Source of the DNA: Corythoichthys intestinalis
Lineage: Eukaryota > Chordata > Actinopteri > Syngnathiformes > Syngnathidae
Direction of reading: 5' to 3'
Length of the DNA stretch: 64,000 nt
Assembly: GCF_030265065.1 (NCBI RefSeq)
Contig: NC_080416.1
Span: 28,604,501-28,668,500 of the forward strand
Positions 54,897 to 64,000 of the stretch are shown here, piece after piece. Numbering within the stretch: the first letter of the stretch is position 1; each line of letters opens with the position of its first letter. Under the pieces are notes generated by a model. It was not told where the DNA came from. It saw only the letters and a list, made by a program, of their open reading frames with translations, and made no database searches. A program made the position numbers and the translations under genes.

Positions 54897-56328
54897 CAGT
54901 GGGGTAAATGAGTATTTCGTCAACCACTAATTGTGCAAGTTCTCCCACTTGAAAATATTAGAGAGGTCTGTAATTGTCAACATGGGTAAACCTCAACCAT
55001 GAGAGACAGAATGTGGAAAAAAAAAAACAGAAAATCACATTGTTTGATTTTTTAAAGAATTTATTTGCAAATCATGGAGGAAAATAAGTATTTGGTCAAT
55101 ACCAAAAGTTCATCTCAATACTTTGTTATGTACCGTTTGTTGGCAATAACGGAGGCCAAACGTTTTCTGTGACTCTTCACAAGCTTTTCACACATTGTTG
55201 CTGGTATTTTGGCCCATTCCTCCATGCAGATCTCCTCTAGAGCAGTGATGTTTTGGGGCTGTCGTTGAGCAACACGGGCTTTCAACTCCCTCCTCACCCC
55301 ATAGCGTCAAAATGATAACAAGAACAGGGAGCAAAAATCCCAGAACGACACGGGGGGACCTAGTGAATGACCTACAGAGAGCTGGGACCACAGTAGCAAA
55401 GGCTACTATCAGTAACACAATGCGCCGCCAGGGACTCAAATCCTGCACTGCCAGACGTGTCCCCCTGCTGAAGAAAGTACATGTCCAGGCCCGTCTGCGG
55501 TTCGCTAGAGAGCCTTTGGATGATCCAGAGGAGTACTGGGAGAATGTGTTATGGTCAGATGAAACCAAAAAACAACTTTTTGGTAGAAACACAGGTTCTC
55601 GTGCTTGGAGGAAAAAGAATACTGAAATGCACCGTACCACCTGTGAAGCATGGGGGTGGAAACGTCATGCTTTGGGGCTGTTTTTCTGCAGAGGGACCAG
55701 GACGACTGATCTGTGTAAAGGAAAGAATGAATGGGCCCATGTATCAAGAGATTTTGAGTAAAAATCTCCTTCCATCAGCAAGGGCATTGAAGATGAGACG
55801 TGGCTGGGTCTTTCAGCATGACAATGATCCCAAACACACAGCCAGGGCAACAAAGGAGTGGCTTCGTAAGAAGCATTTCTGGGTCCTGGAGTGGCCTAGC
55901 CAGTCTCCAGATCTCAACCCCATAGAAAGTCTGTGGAGGGAGTTGAAAGTCCGTGTTGCCCAACGACAGCCCCAAAACATCACTGCTCTAGAGGAGATCT
56001 GCATGGAGGAATGGGTCAAAATACCAGTAACAGTGTGTGAAAAGCTTGTGAAGAGTTACAGAAAACGTTTGGCCTCCGTTATTTCCAACAAAGGGTACAT
56101 AACAAAGTATTGAGATGAACTTTTGGTATTGACCAAATACTTATTTTCCACCATGATTTGCAAATAAATTCTTTAAAAATCAAACAGTGATTTTCTGCTT
56201 TTTTCCCCCCACGTTATGTCTCTCATGGTTGAGGTTTACCCATGTTGACAATTACAGGCCTCTCTAATATTTTCAAGTGGGAGAACTTTCACAATTAGTG
56301 GCTGACTAAATATTTATTTGCCCCACTG
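54897..56328 (+). mobile_element. Tc1-like fold-back element (two right ends)
   Basis: TA flanks both borders. The right part (55,294-56,328) is a normal plus-strand copy from the GVKM part of the transposase to the right terminal repeat. The left part (54,897-55,293) is not the normal left end but an inverted copy of the right end, including the last ~60 codons of transposase on the minus strand (55,297-55,115). The two arms of about 400 bases are inverted repeats. Same family as 24,635-26,186. Confidence 0.88.
55312..56113 (+). pseudogene. Tc1 transposase lacking its N-terminus
   Basis: The first frame (55,312-55,760) carries [20 protein letters not shown] and [14 protein letters not shown] frame change around 55,590-55,640 leads into the catalytic part [37 protein letters not shown] and the C-terminus YITKY at 56,113. 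The N-terminal helix-turn-helix and start codon are replaced by the inverted 3' end. The Glu motif reads PIESLW instead of PIENLW. Confidence 0.85.
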
Positions 56329-56540
56329 TATTTACAGTGTCCAAAAATTTTGGCAGCAGAAAACATGAAGCGAAATGAATGAAGACGTCACTTAAAGACA
56401 TTAGACCCCAATCACATTGATAAGCGGCTTGAATTTTTTTTCAGCGAAAACGTGCCAAATATTGGCAACAATCGTCCCGCTTTGTTAGTGCTACATCAAT
56501 GAACTAGTGAGCACTGTTAGCATCATACAAGGTGGCATAC

Positions 56541-57543
56541 CAGTGTTTTTCAACCTTTTTTGAGTCACGGCATGTTTAATATATTGCGGCACACCACAAA
56601 CCAAAAAATGTTCCAAAATTACTTTCTGTACGGTATATTTAATCAAAAAACAATTTCTCAGTATTTATACTTACTCTTTGTGAAACTTGAGCCTGTTTAT
56701 ATAAACACAAAACCGATATCCTGGCAGGAATATTCTTCAACAGCTCTCAGTATCTTTTTTATTTTTATTTTTTTATAGCAGTTAGGCTTGAAAAGCTCAG
56801 AATGATCAGACAGGGGGATTTTAGCCATGTCTTTAACAACATCAGAGCCGAGAATCTTGCTGACAACGGCTTTGCAGACAGGTATTCTTAATGTCCCTGC
56901 CACAGTGTGGGACTTTTTGGATTTAGCAACGAGTTCAGCAACAAGGTAACTGGATATGAGGGCTTTCTCATTTACCTTTGTAGTTTTCTCAAAAAAGTTG
57001 TCTATTTCTTGGTGTTTTCGCAAAGGCGAACAAAATAGTCCATCGGATTGTTTTGAAGCGACGGGTATTTCGTTTGGAGGTGACGTTTAAGCTTGCTTTG
57101 CACCATGGCACTGCTTTTGTGGCATTCACTGCTCGAATTTCTAGCCATCAGCCACTTTGCGATCCTCGACAATGTGTTGGAATAAAACACAGGGGGAGGA
57201 TTGACGGTCGTCACATATGGAAAAAATGGAAAGGACACTTTTGTGTATATCCACACTTGACGAGTCTAATCAAATGATGTACAGTAGACATGCTGAGGTC
57301 CACATTGTCACAGACAGCAAGGTGGCTGATGGCTAGTAATCCGAGCAGTTCTTTAACGCGACACGAACAATACCTCGGTCATCTGCACACGACCAAGAAC
57401 TTTCTACCTACTCTTTCCTTCCTACTGTAACTCCGCCCGACGACGTAAAAAAATTATTAAGACATTGGATAATTTCGCGCGGCACACCTAACGATCTCTC
57501 ACGACACACTAGTATGCCGCGGCACACCGGTTGAAAAACACTG
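56541..57543 (-). mobile_element. Second hAT element nested in the first
   Basis: The inverted ends are CAGTGTTTTTCAACC and GGTTGAAAAACACTG. On the minus strand it encodes the N-terminal part of a ZBED/hAT transposase: [20 protein letters not shown] (BED finger), FEKTTKVNEKALISSYLVAE, LVAKSKKSHTVAGTLRIPVC, DMAKIPLSDHSE. The catalytic domain is absent. The 8-bp flanks do not match (TGGCATAC, TGCTGGAT). Comparison with hAT copy 1 suggests about 50 bases of target were lost. Confidence 0.82.
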
Positions 57544-58156
57544 TGCTGGATGATACAAGTGCTGCAAATACAAAAAAAAAAAAAACTGTCCTTTGTCCAA
57601 TGACACTCGTTTTTGTTTTATTTTTGTTTGACATATTGTGCTCTGAGTTAGTGTTGCTATTCAATATGAATTTATTATCATTTCTTGATTTTATTAAATT
57701 TTATTTTTCAGTATCAAATGTCAAAAAATGTGCCTTGAGGGTATTTTTTGTTTTAATTCAAGCAAATTGATGCGCTTTAAGTGATTCCTGTTTCTAAAAC
57801 CATGTTAAGTTCTACTTTGATCCATGTTTTCTATTTAAATGTTAACAAGGAAACAATGTCACGCACTGACACGCAGAGGTGTGCTTATAATAATTTTAAA
57901 GACAAATGATACTATTTACAGTGGCGGCAGAAAGTTGGGGGGTGGGCAGACATTTACTTCTTCCTGGGGGGGACGTATCAGAAAATAATTGAGAAGCACT
58001 GGACTAGTGTAAATCCCTCTCACCTGCTTTGACCTTATTCAAAATACAGTTAATCGAAAATACACAACTGGACATCATATAAGAACTCATCGCACATCTC
58101 TTCTGTTCTTGCATCCAAATGGTTTGCATTCAAATGAAGATATGTTGTTAACTCAC

Positions 58157-58350
58157 CTCGAAGTTGTGTCGGGATCATCAGTTGGTTATATAACTCTATC
58201 AGACTTCAAAGGTTTCAGACCAATTTGTCAAAAAAACCCCAATAATAAATAAGTAAATTTCAAACCACCACTGTGCTGCAAGTAACTTAAGCTAGCTCCT
58301 AGCTAGGGAAGACAAGCAATAACAAGCGACGTAACAACCTGGGAAAATCT
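58157..58350 (-). other. Putative noncoding first exon of fbxl6
   Basis: On the minus strand the segment ends at a strong donor (CTTCGAG|GTGAGTT, exon edge 58,157). It pairs with the acceptor just before the fbxl6 ATG (tttttcag at 54,414). The upstream edge is not defined. Confidence 0.5.
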
Positions 58351-58690
58351 CTATTCAAATAGTTGTGAACCAGCTTTGAACACTATTACTTGTTATATTT
58401 TACGAGATGTTACAATCCAATGCTCGTGGGACAATTCTCTGTTCTTGTGGTTACTGTTATTGCTAAAATAAATCGTTGAAAGATAAAGGAAACCGTCGGG
58501 TAGTGTTATGACTCCACAAGGTTCTAGGCAGGACACGCCCTGGTGCAAAATCATTGGCTGAAACAAATGCACTCCGGCAATATGATTGGCTGCTGTCACT
58601 GTGTCGCTTGATCACATCCGTAAACATTTTCTAGTACATCCAACAGACTGTGGCCCGCCGCAGTACTCGCCCATCCTTCCACGCCAGTAA
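58351..58690. promoter_or_regulatory. Bidirectional promoter of fbxl6 and the THAP gene
   Basis: The region lies between a minus-strand donor (58,157) and a plus-strand donor (CGCCA|GTAAGACC at 58,686). Two ATTGGCTG motifs (58,553 and 58,585), which are CCAAT boxes on the minus strand, are spaced 32 bases apart. This is an NF-Y arrangement common in TATA-less, head-to-head promoters. No TATA box is evident. Confidence 0.5.
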
Positions 58691-58965
58691 GACCTTGTCT
58701 TAATTTCCGAAGTAGCAAGGTTTAATTAGTCGCTGGAGTAGGTTTCCACAATTTCCGTGCAGTTTGTTAGTTAGGCTATTTGTTAGTTACTAAGCTAGCG
58801 CGAGTCAACGGCGTTTGCTAGCATGCCAATAAAACGATATTAACAGATCTAACAGTCAAATAAATTCAAAATGCAGATCATTGTTCGGAATATCAATGCG
58901 GCCAAAACAATGTCATATCAAACTGCCGTAATTCTTTTCATTATGCAGAACTATTTTTTTTTTAG

Positions 58966-59267
58966 ATGCGCACTGCGACGGCAACATGGTGATGTGTGCA
59001 GTCAAAGGATGTGAAAACAGACAGAAAAAATGGACAAAGCAAAGTTTCCACACATTCCCTATTAAGAACGAGGAACAATATAAACTGTGGTTACTTGCTG
59101 CTGGCTACGACATAAACACACCAGTGGAAAAAATAATACATTGGAGAATTTGCAGCGACCATTTCGCAACAACCGATTTCAGGAAAAGGCTTCAAGATCA
59201 AAATCCACTCCTGAAACCAAATGCTGTGCCTTTGGCTGTCCAAACTTCAAGAGCTTCGGATAAACAG
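58966..59267 (+). CDS. THAP-domain protein, first coding exon
   Basis: The exon starts after a T-rich acceptor (ttttttttag) and ends at AAACAG|GTAAAA. The ATG at 58,986 opens MVMCAVKGCENRQKK, followed by a full C2CH THAP finger: C-x4-C, Trp in YKLWLLAAGY, C-x2-H in RICSDHFATTDF, and the closing LLKPNAVPLAV. THAP fingers bind DNA sequence-specifically and occur in transcription regulators and domesticated transposases. A short out-of-frame ATG directly at the exon start overlaps it. Downstream exons were not found; a LINE fills the following intron. Whether it is a host gene or P-element-like is open, but the noncoding exon and shared promoter favour a host gene. Confidence 0.72.
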
Positions 59268-59369
59268 GTAAAAGAAAAAAAAACTTTTTTAATTCTCTGT
59301 CTACTTTTCGTATGCCATGTAGGTTTTAAAGAAAGAAATAGAGAGAAAAAAAAAAAATCAGATGCAAGT

Positions 59370-61258
59370 TTATCTGAGGAGTGGAATGAAAACCTCAATA
59401 AAAGGAATCCCAGCTCAATGTTCCTTACAGCAGTTGTAGAAGAAGAAAATATTGATACGGTAAATACATTTAAAGGCAAAACACCCACTGACTTAAATGA
59501 CATTGACATAAGAGTTGTGAAAAAGGTCATTGAGAGTCATTTCAAACGGGTATATTTCCAAAGAAAATGAAATTTCACAAGACTGGGAAGAGACACCACT
59601 TCACAAATTACAGGCCTATTCAATTTTCCAAAATTCTGGAAAAATGATTCAGCAAAAGATTAGGTAGATTCATCAGTAAATATACCTTACTTTTTGATGG
59701 TCAGTATGGATGTAGGGCAAACAGTTCAACATCACTAGCTTTAATAGAATAAGTTGAGGAGATCACTAACCTAGATCACAAATTACATTCAGTTGGAATA
59801 TTCATAGATCTAAAGAATGCATTTACCACTATTAACCATGACATTTTAATCAATAAACTTGAAAATTATGGGATTGGGGGTTGGTACTACACTGGGTGAA
59901 GAGTTAAGTAACAGAAAACAATTTGTGAAGTTGGGTGACTATGCATCATCATGCTAGGACATTGCTTGTGACGTGCCTCAGGGTTCCGTGTTTGGTCCAA
60001 AACTGTTTATTCTTTACATAAATGACATACAACTTTTCAAGCAAACTAAAATGAGTTTTATTTGCAGATGACACAAGTATCTTTTGCTTGGGGGGGGGGG
60101 GGGGGGGGGGGGGTTACATGAACTCCTGGGGAAGGTTTCTGATGAGATTTGTAAACTAAAAGCATGGTTTGATAGAGAGAAATTGTAATTACACTTAAGT
60201 AAAACAAATTTCATGTTATTTAGCAGCCCCAATAAATATAGTCAAGTACAGATACAGATAGATGGGGTGAATATTGAAAGGTTCTATGAAAACAAGTTTC
60301 TTGGGGTTTTAATTGATGACAAGGTTAACTGGAAAGCTCATATAAAACACATACAAAGTAAATTAGCAAGAAGCATTTCAGTTCTGGATAAAGCAAAGCA
60401 AATTATTGATAATATATCACTCCACATTCTTTACTCTTCGTTAATCCTGCCATTTTTATACTTCTGTGCAGAGGTCTGGGGTAAACCTTATAAATGTACA
60501 ATAAATTGACTATCCATTTTTGCAAAAAAGAGCCATAAGAATAATACATAATGCTGGTTATTGGGATCACACTAATATATTATTTTTAAAATCCAGAACT
60601 TTAAAACTCACGGACTTGGTCCATTTTCAAACAACTCAGCTCATGTATAAGGTTATCCACATGTCACTTCCTGGCAATATCCAGAAATTGTTTTTTTAAC
60701 AGAGAAGGTCATTACAATTTGAGGGGGGAGCTTCACTTGGAGCATCAGAGGGTACGGACTACATTAAAAAGTTTTTGTGTTTGTCTGTGGAGTGAGGCTG
60801 TGGAATAAGCTAGATGAGGGGCTCAAGCAATGTCCAAGCATGACCCAGTTTAGGAAGTGGTACAAACACATGGTTTTCACAGGCTATAGGGAAGAGGAAG
60901 GGTTTTAATATAGGGGGTTTTCACATATCTGTTATTGGCTGGTCCTTTTCATTTATTTTTTGTTTCTCTTGCATCTTATGTATATGGTTATATTATTTCT
61001 TTGTTGATATGAGGACTAATTAAATAGGGCTGACTGATATAACTGAGGAATATAGAAAAGGGGGGTAGGTTTTAATAAGCAAGTGCTTCATCCTACTCCT
61101 TTTTGGACACAATGAATAAATTCTTATGTTAATTATTGTTATTATAGTCTTAAATATTGTTGCTGTTATCTCAAGTTTTATAACTGGTTTTGTTTGATTT
61201 TTAAAAAAATATTTTTATTCTCATTTCCAAAATAAAGCATTTATTCATTCATTCATTC
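59370..61258 (+). mobile_element. LINE (CR1/L2/Rex type), 5'-truncated
   Basis: Reverse transcriptase text runs through several frames: SSMFLTAVVEEENIDTVNTF, then GIFPKKMKFHKTGKRHHFTN with YRPI, then [40 protein letters not shown]-like, and the catalytic FADDTSIFC. The last part (60,213-60,509) stays open: QVQIQIDGVNIERFYENKFL and SLHILYSSLILPFLYFCAEVWG. It ends in (ATTC)n at about 61,240-61,258. A run of about 24 G follows the FADD motif. The endonuclease half is missing. The coding region has several frame breaks and is inactive. It lies downstream of the THAP exon. Confidence 0.85.
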
Positions 61259-61436
61259 AGACTACAAAATTCTGAGGATATAGGATAAAGGCCTGTAATC
61301 CGTAAAGAATAAAATACCTTAATATAACAAATAAAAAAGAACAAAATTACCATGAACTCGTTTTTTAGTAAAATACACTGTATTAATCGCCAGTGTTTTG
61401 ACGTGACAGTAAAATAAACGAAATCCTGCCCCATTA

Positions 61437-61631
61437 AAGATGGCCGCCACGTAGACACGTATGTTTCCGCATCCTTGTATCGAGTCCATTTACAAAACAA
61501 TCGTTTCCTGCGATTGGTGGAAAGCTCAACTAAAGACCCGCTTTTCATCAACACTCCAATTACAACGTTGCTTTAACTTCCGTGCTGGACAGCAAGCGAA
61601 AAGACGCTTTAATTGTCGCTGGACATTTCGG
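61437..61631 (+). promoter_or_regulatory. Possible promoter and first exon (YY1-like site)
   Basis: AAGATGGCCGCC (61,437-61,448) fits the YY1 consensus often found at vertebrate transcription starts. The next ~180 bases are less AT-rich and end in a donor-like TTCGGG|GTAAAA (61,631). No downstream exon is recognised before 64,000, so this is a guess. Confidence 0.3.
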
Positions 61632-61689
61632 GGTAAAACTACTTCATATGTTTTAAAATGCCTTCCTATGTTATTATTTATATAAGATC

Positions 61690-62436
61690 TTAGCGACATC
61701 AGTGCATATGCTACGATCTGAAATTTCCGACTGTTGATATGTCTTTCATGTAAACAGTAATGCTAACGTTAGCTTCGCACGTGAGGAATACTTAAAAAAC
61801 TACTTGACGTTTTTTGTGCCTGTTTGAGATCACCTTTTCTTACCAATCCCAGAGACACTAGAACAAATCAGTCTAAAATAGTGTATTGTATTAAATGTAG
61901 TGTAACCCATTGTGTTCTCACGATCCCCAAATGTTGATTACACTACCTGCTAACTGATACTGGAACGATGCCACCGCAAAGAACAAAAAATAAGTAAAAA
62001 TTGTGGAATACCAGCCGAAATTGAAAAAAAAAAAGCATTTCTTTTTATTTTATTGTCCAAAAACATTTGCAGATACGATACAATGCGTTAATTTGGTGGC
62101 CAAATTTTTGGTCTAAGCGCCATATCACGTCTTTTATTTAACTACAGATTATGCAAAATCGTTACTTTTCTTTGCTATTGTAATTAGGAGAAAAACCAGG
62201 GGGTTATTGCATAAAAGTAAGCTTAAGAAATAAAGGATAATCACGAAGCTGCAGCTTCACTTGGCCCGAATGGCACTTTCTGCTGGGATGAATTAGTTGC
62301 ACGTTTGCTGTGCCAGGATGAAGAGACGCAGTTAATTCAAGCCTGGTGTGGATGTTGAGGATAAACAAAGAGCAAAAGAAAATGCTGCTAAAAAAAAGGA
62401 CAAAAATTCCGCCATACAATAGCGGACCGTTTTAAT
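61690..62436. other. Intergenic, no feature recognised
   Basis: No supported gene or repeat. Short minus-strand frames are present without domains. Confidence 0.4.
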
Positions 62437-63252
62437 TAGGGCTGCAGCTATCGATTATTTAAGTAATCGATTAATCTATCAATTAGTTCGAATAAAAGAG
62501 TACCGGTATTTGGAATATGAACATTTTATGTGTTGCAGAATAAATTTTTGGAGCTATAAAAAAAACAAGTGTTAATGCTAGCAATAATTTATTTTGACTT
62601 GCCAAGATTGCAATTTCAAAAGAGCATTACATGCACGTTTCCTAAAACTATGCAGAATTGCTCTTTCATTTTATAAGCAAAATGCATTTAAAAATGCCCA
62701 ATCTTAGCCTCAAATGGTATTAAAAAAAATGAGGCTCAAAGTACAATATAAGAACAATGACTAACTAGCATAGCAAAAGTACGCTATCTTAAACGCTATA
62801 AAATCAAAGCACAACAAAAGAACAATTGGCTAACTAGCATTGCAAAGGTCTGCTAGCTTAAATGCTCTAAAATGTTTTGTTTTTTTTTTTTGTTAAGGAA
62901 GCTCTCAACTAATCGTTCAAACACATATTCCCACAAAAAAACTACTCGATATACCTCTAAACTAAATTATGAATGTATGAACAAACATATTAGCTAAAAA
63001 AAAAAAAAAAAAAAAACTTTATGTTGGTCTTAACAGGGAGCAGCTGGATTCAGCCATGAGCCACAAGTTATGTCATATTCACTATTGCCACTGGAGGGCA
63101 GTGTATCCAAGCAACTCAATAAAACCTAATGCAAACACTTTCAAAACATCCCATTCCAACGACACTCTTAACTAAACGAATCCTCGAAGCAGCAAAAGCT
63201 TTTTTTCTTATTGAGTTACCTGAGTTAATTGATTAACCGTTGCAGCACTAGT
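62437..63252. mobile_element. Dispersed repeat with GGGCTGCAGCTATCGATT end
   Basis: The left end 'agggctgcagctatcgatta' and the right end 'taaccgttgcagcact' are inverted matches of a common hAT-like fish MITE rich in ATCGATTAAT. The interior shows 'gctaactagcat' direct repeats (62,763 and 62,829). A shorter inverted copy is at 48,060-48,425. T and A runs lie at 62,877-62,891 and 62,997-63,016. Confidence 0.65.
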
Positions 63253-64000
63253 TTTAATGTGGAAGAAGCCTAAACATGTGTGGTAGATTAATGAAATGTA
63301 CTCCATAGGAACTGTAACTAAAGTTGAAGGAGGTGGGGCTCTCTTCGCAATCTTTATTAGTATAGTATCAAACGTAACTCATGGCTGAAACCAAATGAAA
63401 GAATTGAAAGATTGCTAAAGTTAACACACATTTTTAATAATATATGGAACCGTTCTGTCTTAGCCTTGTGATCTTGTGGCAACATAAAAATAACAACCCC
63501 CAACCCTCCCCTTTGATGATCATGCAGGATGTTTTTACATAACTGTAAGGTATCATACCTATTTAAATAATAATGGACAAAAATGAATAACAACAAATCA
63601 AAAGACTAGTTAAAATACTTAAACGTAGTTAGTTGTGTATGGTAATTCTGAATGAAAATTTCTGACAGTACTGACATTGTGTGCTATATTCTGCTGATAG
63701 AGAATTTATGTTTACAAGCACTTAAAGATTTAGGAATGGAGTTCTCAAAAAAGGTAATTCTTTAAATTTATCACGAAATCACCTTTGGTGGATTTTCTCC
63801 TCTTCATCACACAGTACGACAGAACAAGGCAGCATAGCGCTATGCATGTGTTTTGACTGTCGAAATTAATAAATTGGAGAAGACGACGACTGATAGCAGA
63901 GTTACCCAGTAGAGGCACAGGATTAAGTTTATCTGCAGAGTTAAACCTGCTATTGAGCAGGCTAGTTGTTGGGGCTCAGTCACCGCAGTTACCTATCCAG
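63253..64000. other. Intergenic, nothing recognised
   Basis: Mixed-composition sequence up to the window edge, with no splice-supported exon, RNA gene or repeat that I can name. Confidence 0.4.

Larger units (their letters stand above)
54604..58001 (+). mobile_element. hAT (ZBED-type) remnant, copy 2, with two nested elements
   Basis: The ends CAGTACTTCTCTAAGAGTGG and AATAATTGAGAAGCACTG are flanked by a perfect 8-bp duplication GACTAGTG (54,596-54,603 and 58,002-58,009). Without its two inserts (54,897-56,328 and 56,541-57,543) it is about 0.96 kb, the same size as copy 1 at 20,482. Decayed transposase text such as FGFTFNTVGDEERL survives. It lies in the 5' intron of fbxl6. Confidence 0.9.

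Noticed and set aside
59268-59570. Extension of the THAP protein beyond 59,267
   Set aside because: A good splice donor ends the exon, and the following residues match LINE coding sequence.

Overview
The window looks like a piece of a ray-finned fish (teleost, probably percomorph) genome. The evidence is spliced genes with GT-AG introns, dense Tc1-like, hAT, pogo-like and other DNA transposons, a CR1/L2/Rex-type LINE, long AT microsatellites, and recognisable vertebrate genes. No bacterial or viral genome layout is present.

Host genes. (1) At 5.9-7.5 kb (+) lies a short three-exon gene matching the C-terminal part of the fish 'SAMD3-like' uncharacterised family, apparently 5'-truncated relative to its relatives. 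(2) At 29,365-38,895 (+) a single uninterrupted coding exon of 3,176 codons carries ten plakin repeat domains and no plakin or actin-binding domain, so it is epiplakin (eppk1). Its last four modules are near-identical tandem units of about 1.06-1.07 kb. Two candidate 5' noncoding exons lie at about 19.1-19.4 and 24.5 kb. (3) Tail-to-tail with it, at 39,379-54,405 (-), is fbxl6 (F-box plus leucine-rich repeats). I could join nine coding exons with consistent phases into 568 residues, and a noncoding first exon lies near 58.16 kb. (4) Head-to-head with fbxl6, across a compact region holding two inverted CCAAT boxes, a THAP-domain gene starts at 58,986 (+); only its first coding exon is recognised.

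The rest is largely mobile DNA. 1-29 kb holds Tc1-like copies (1-414, 10,384-12,007, 21,738-22,695, 24,635-26,186), a pogo/Tigger-like element, a TTAA-flanked element, hAT MITEs with perfect 8-bp target duplications, a solo LTR (17,853-18,347) and a 1.8-kb TA-flanked element built of palindromes within palindromes (26,544-28,345). The fbxl6 introns hold a second TTAA-flanked element (40,743-42,483), a two-gene unit with THAP and P2X7-tail-like domains (44,051-46,769), and two ISL2EU-type deletion derivatives that keep the first exons of a THAP gene and a YqaJ-associated gene pointing at each other. They also hold a hAT element (54,604-58,001) that itself contains a fold-back Tc1 and another hAT. 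59.4-61.3 kb is a 5'-truncated LINE, and the remainder to 64 kb is mainly dispersed repeats.

The most unusual material is the pair of convergent two-gene transposon remnants carrying THAP domains, the recently homogenised eppk1 tail, the nested palindrome element, and the fold-back Tc1.
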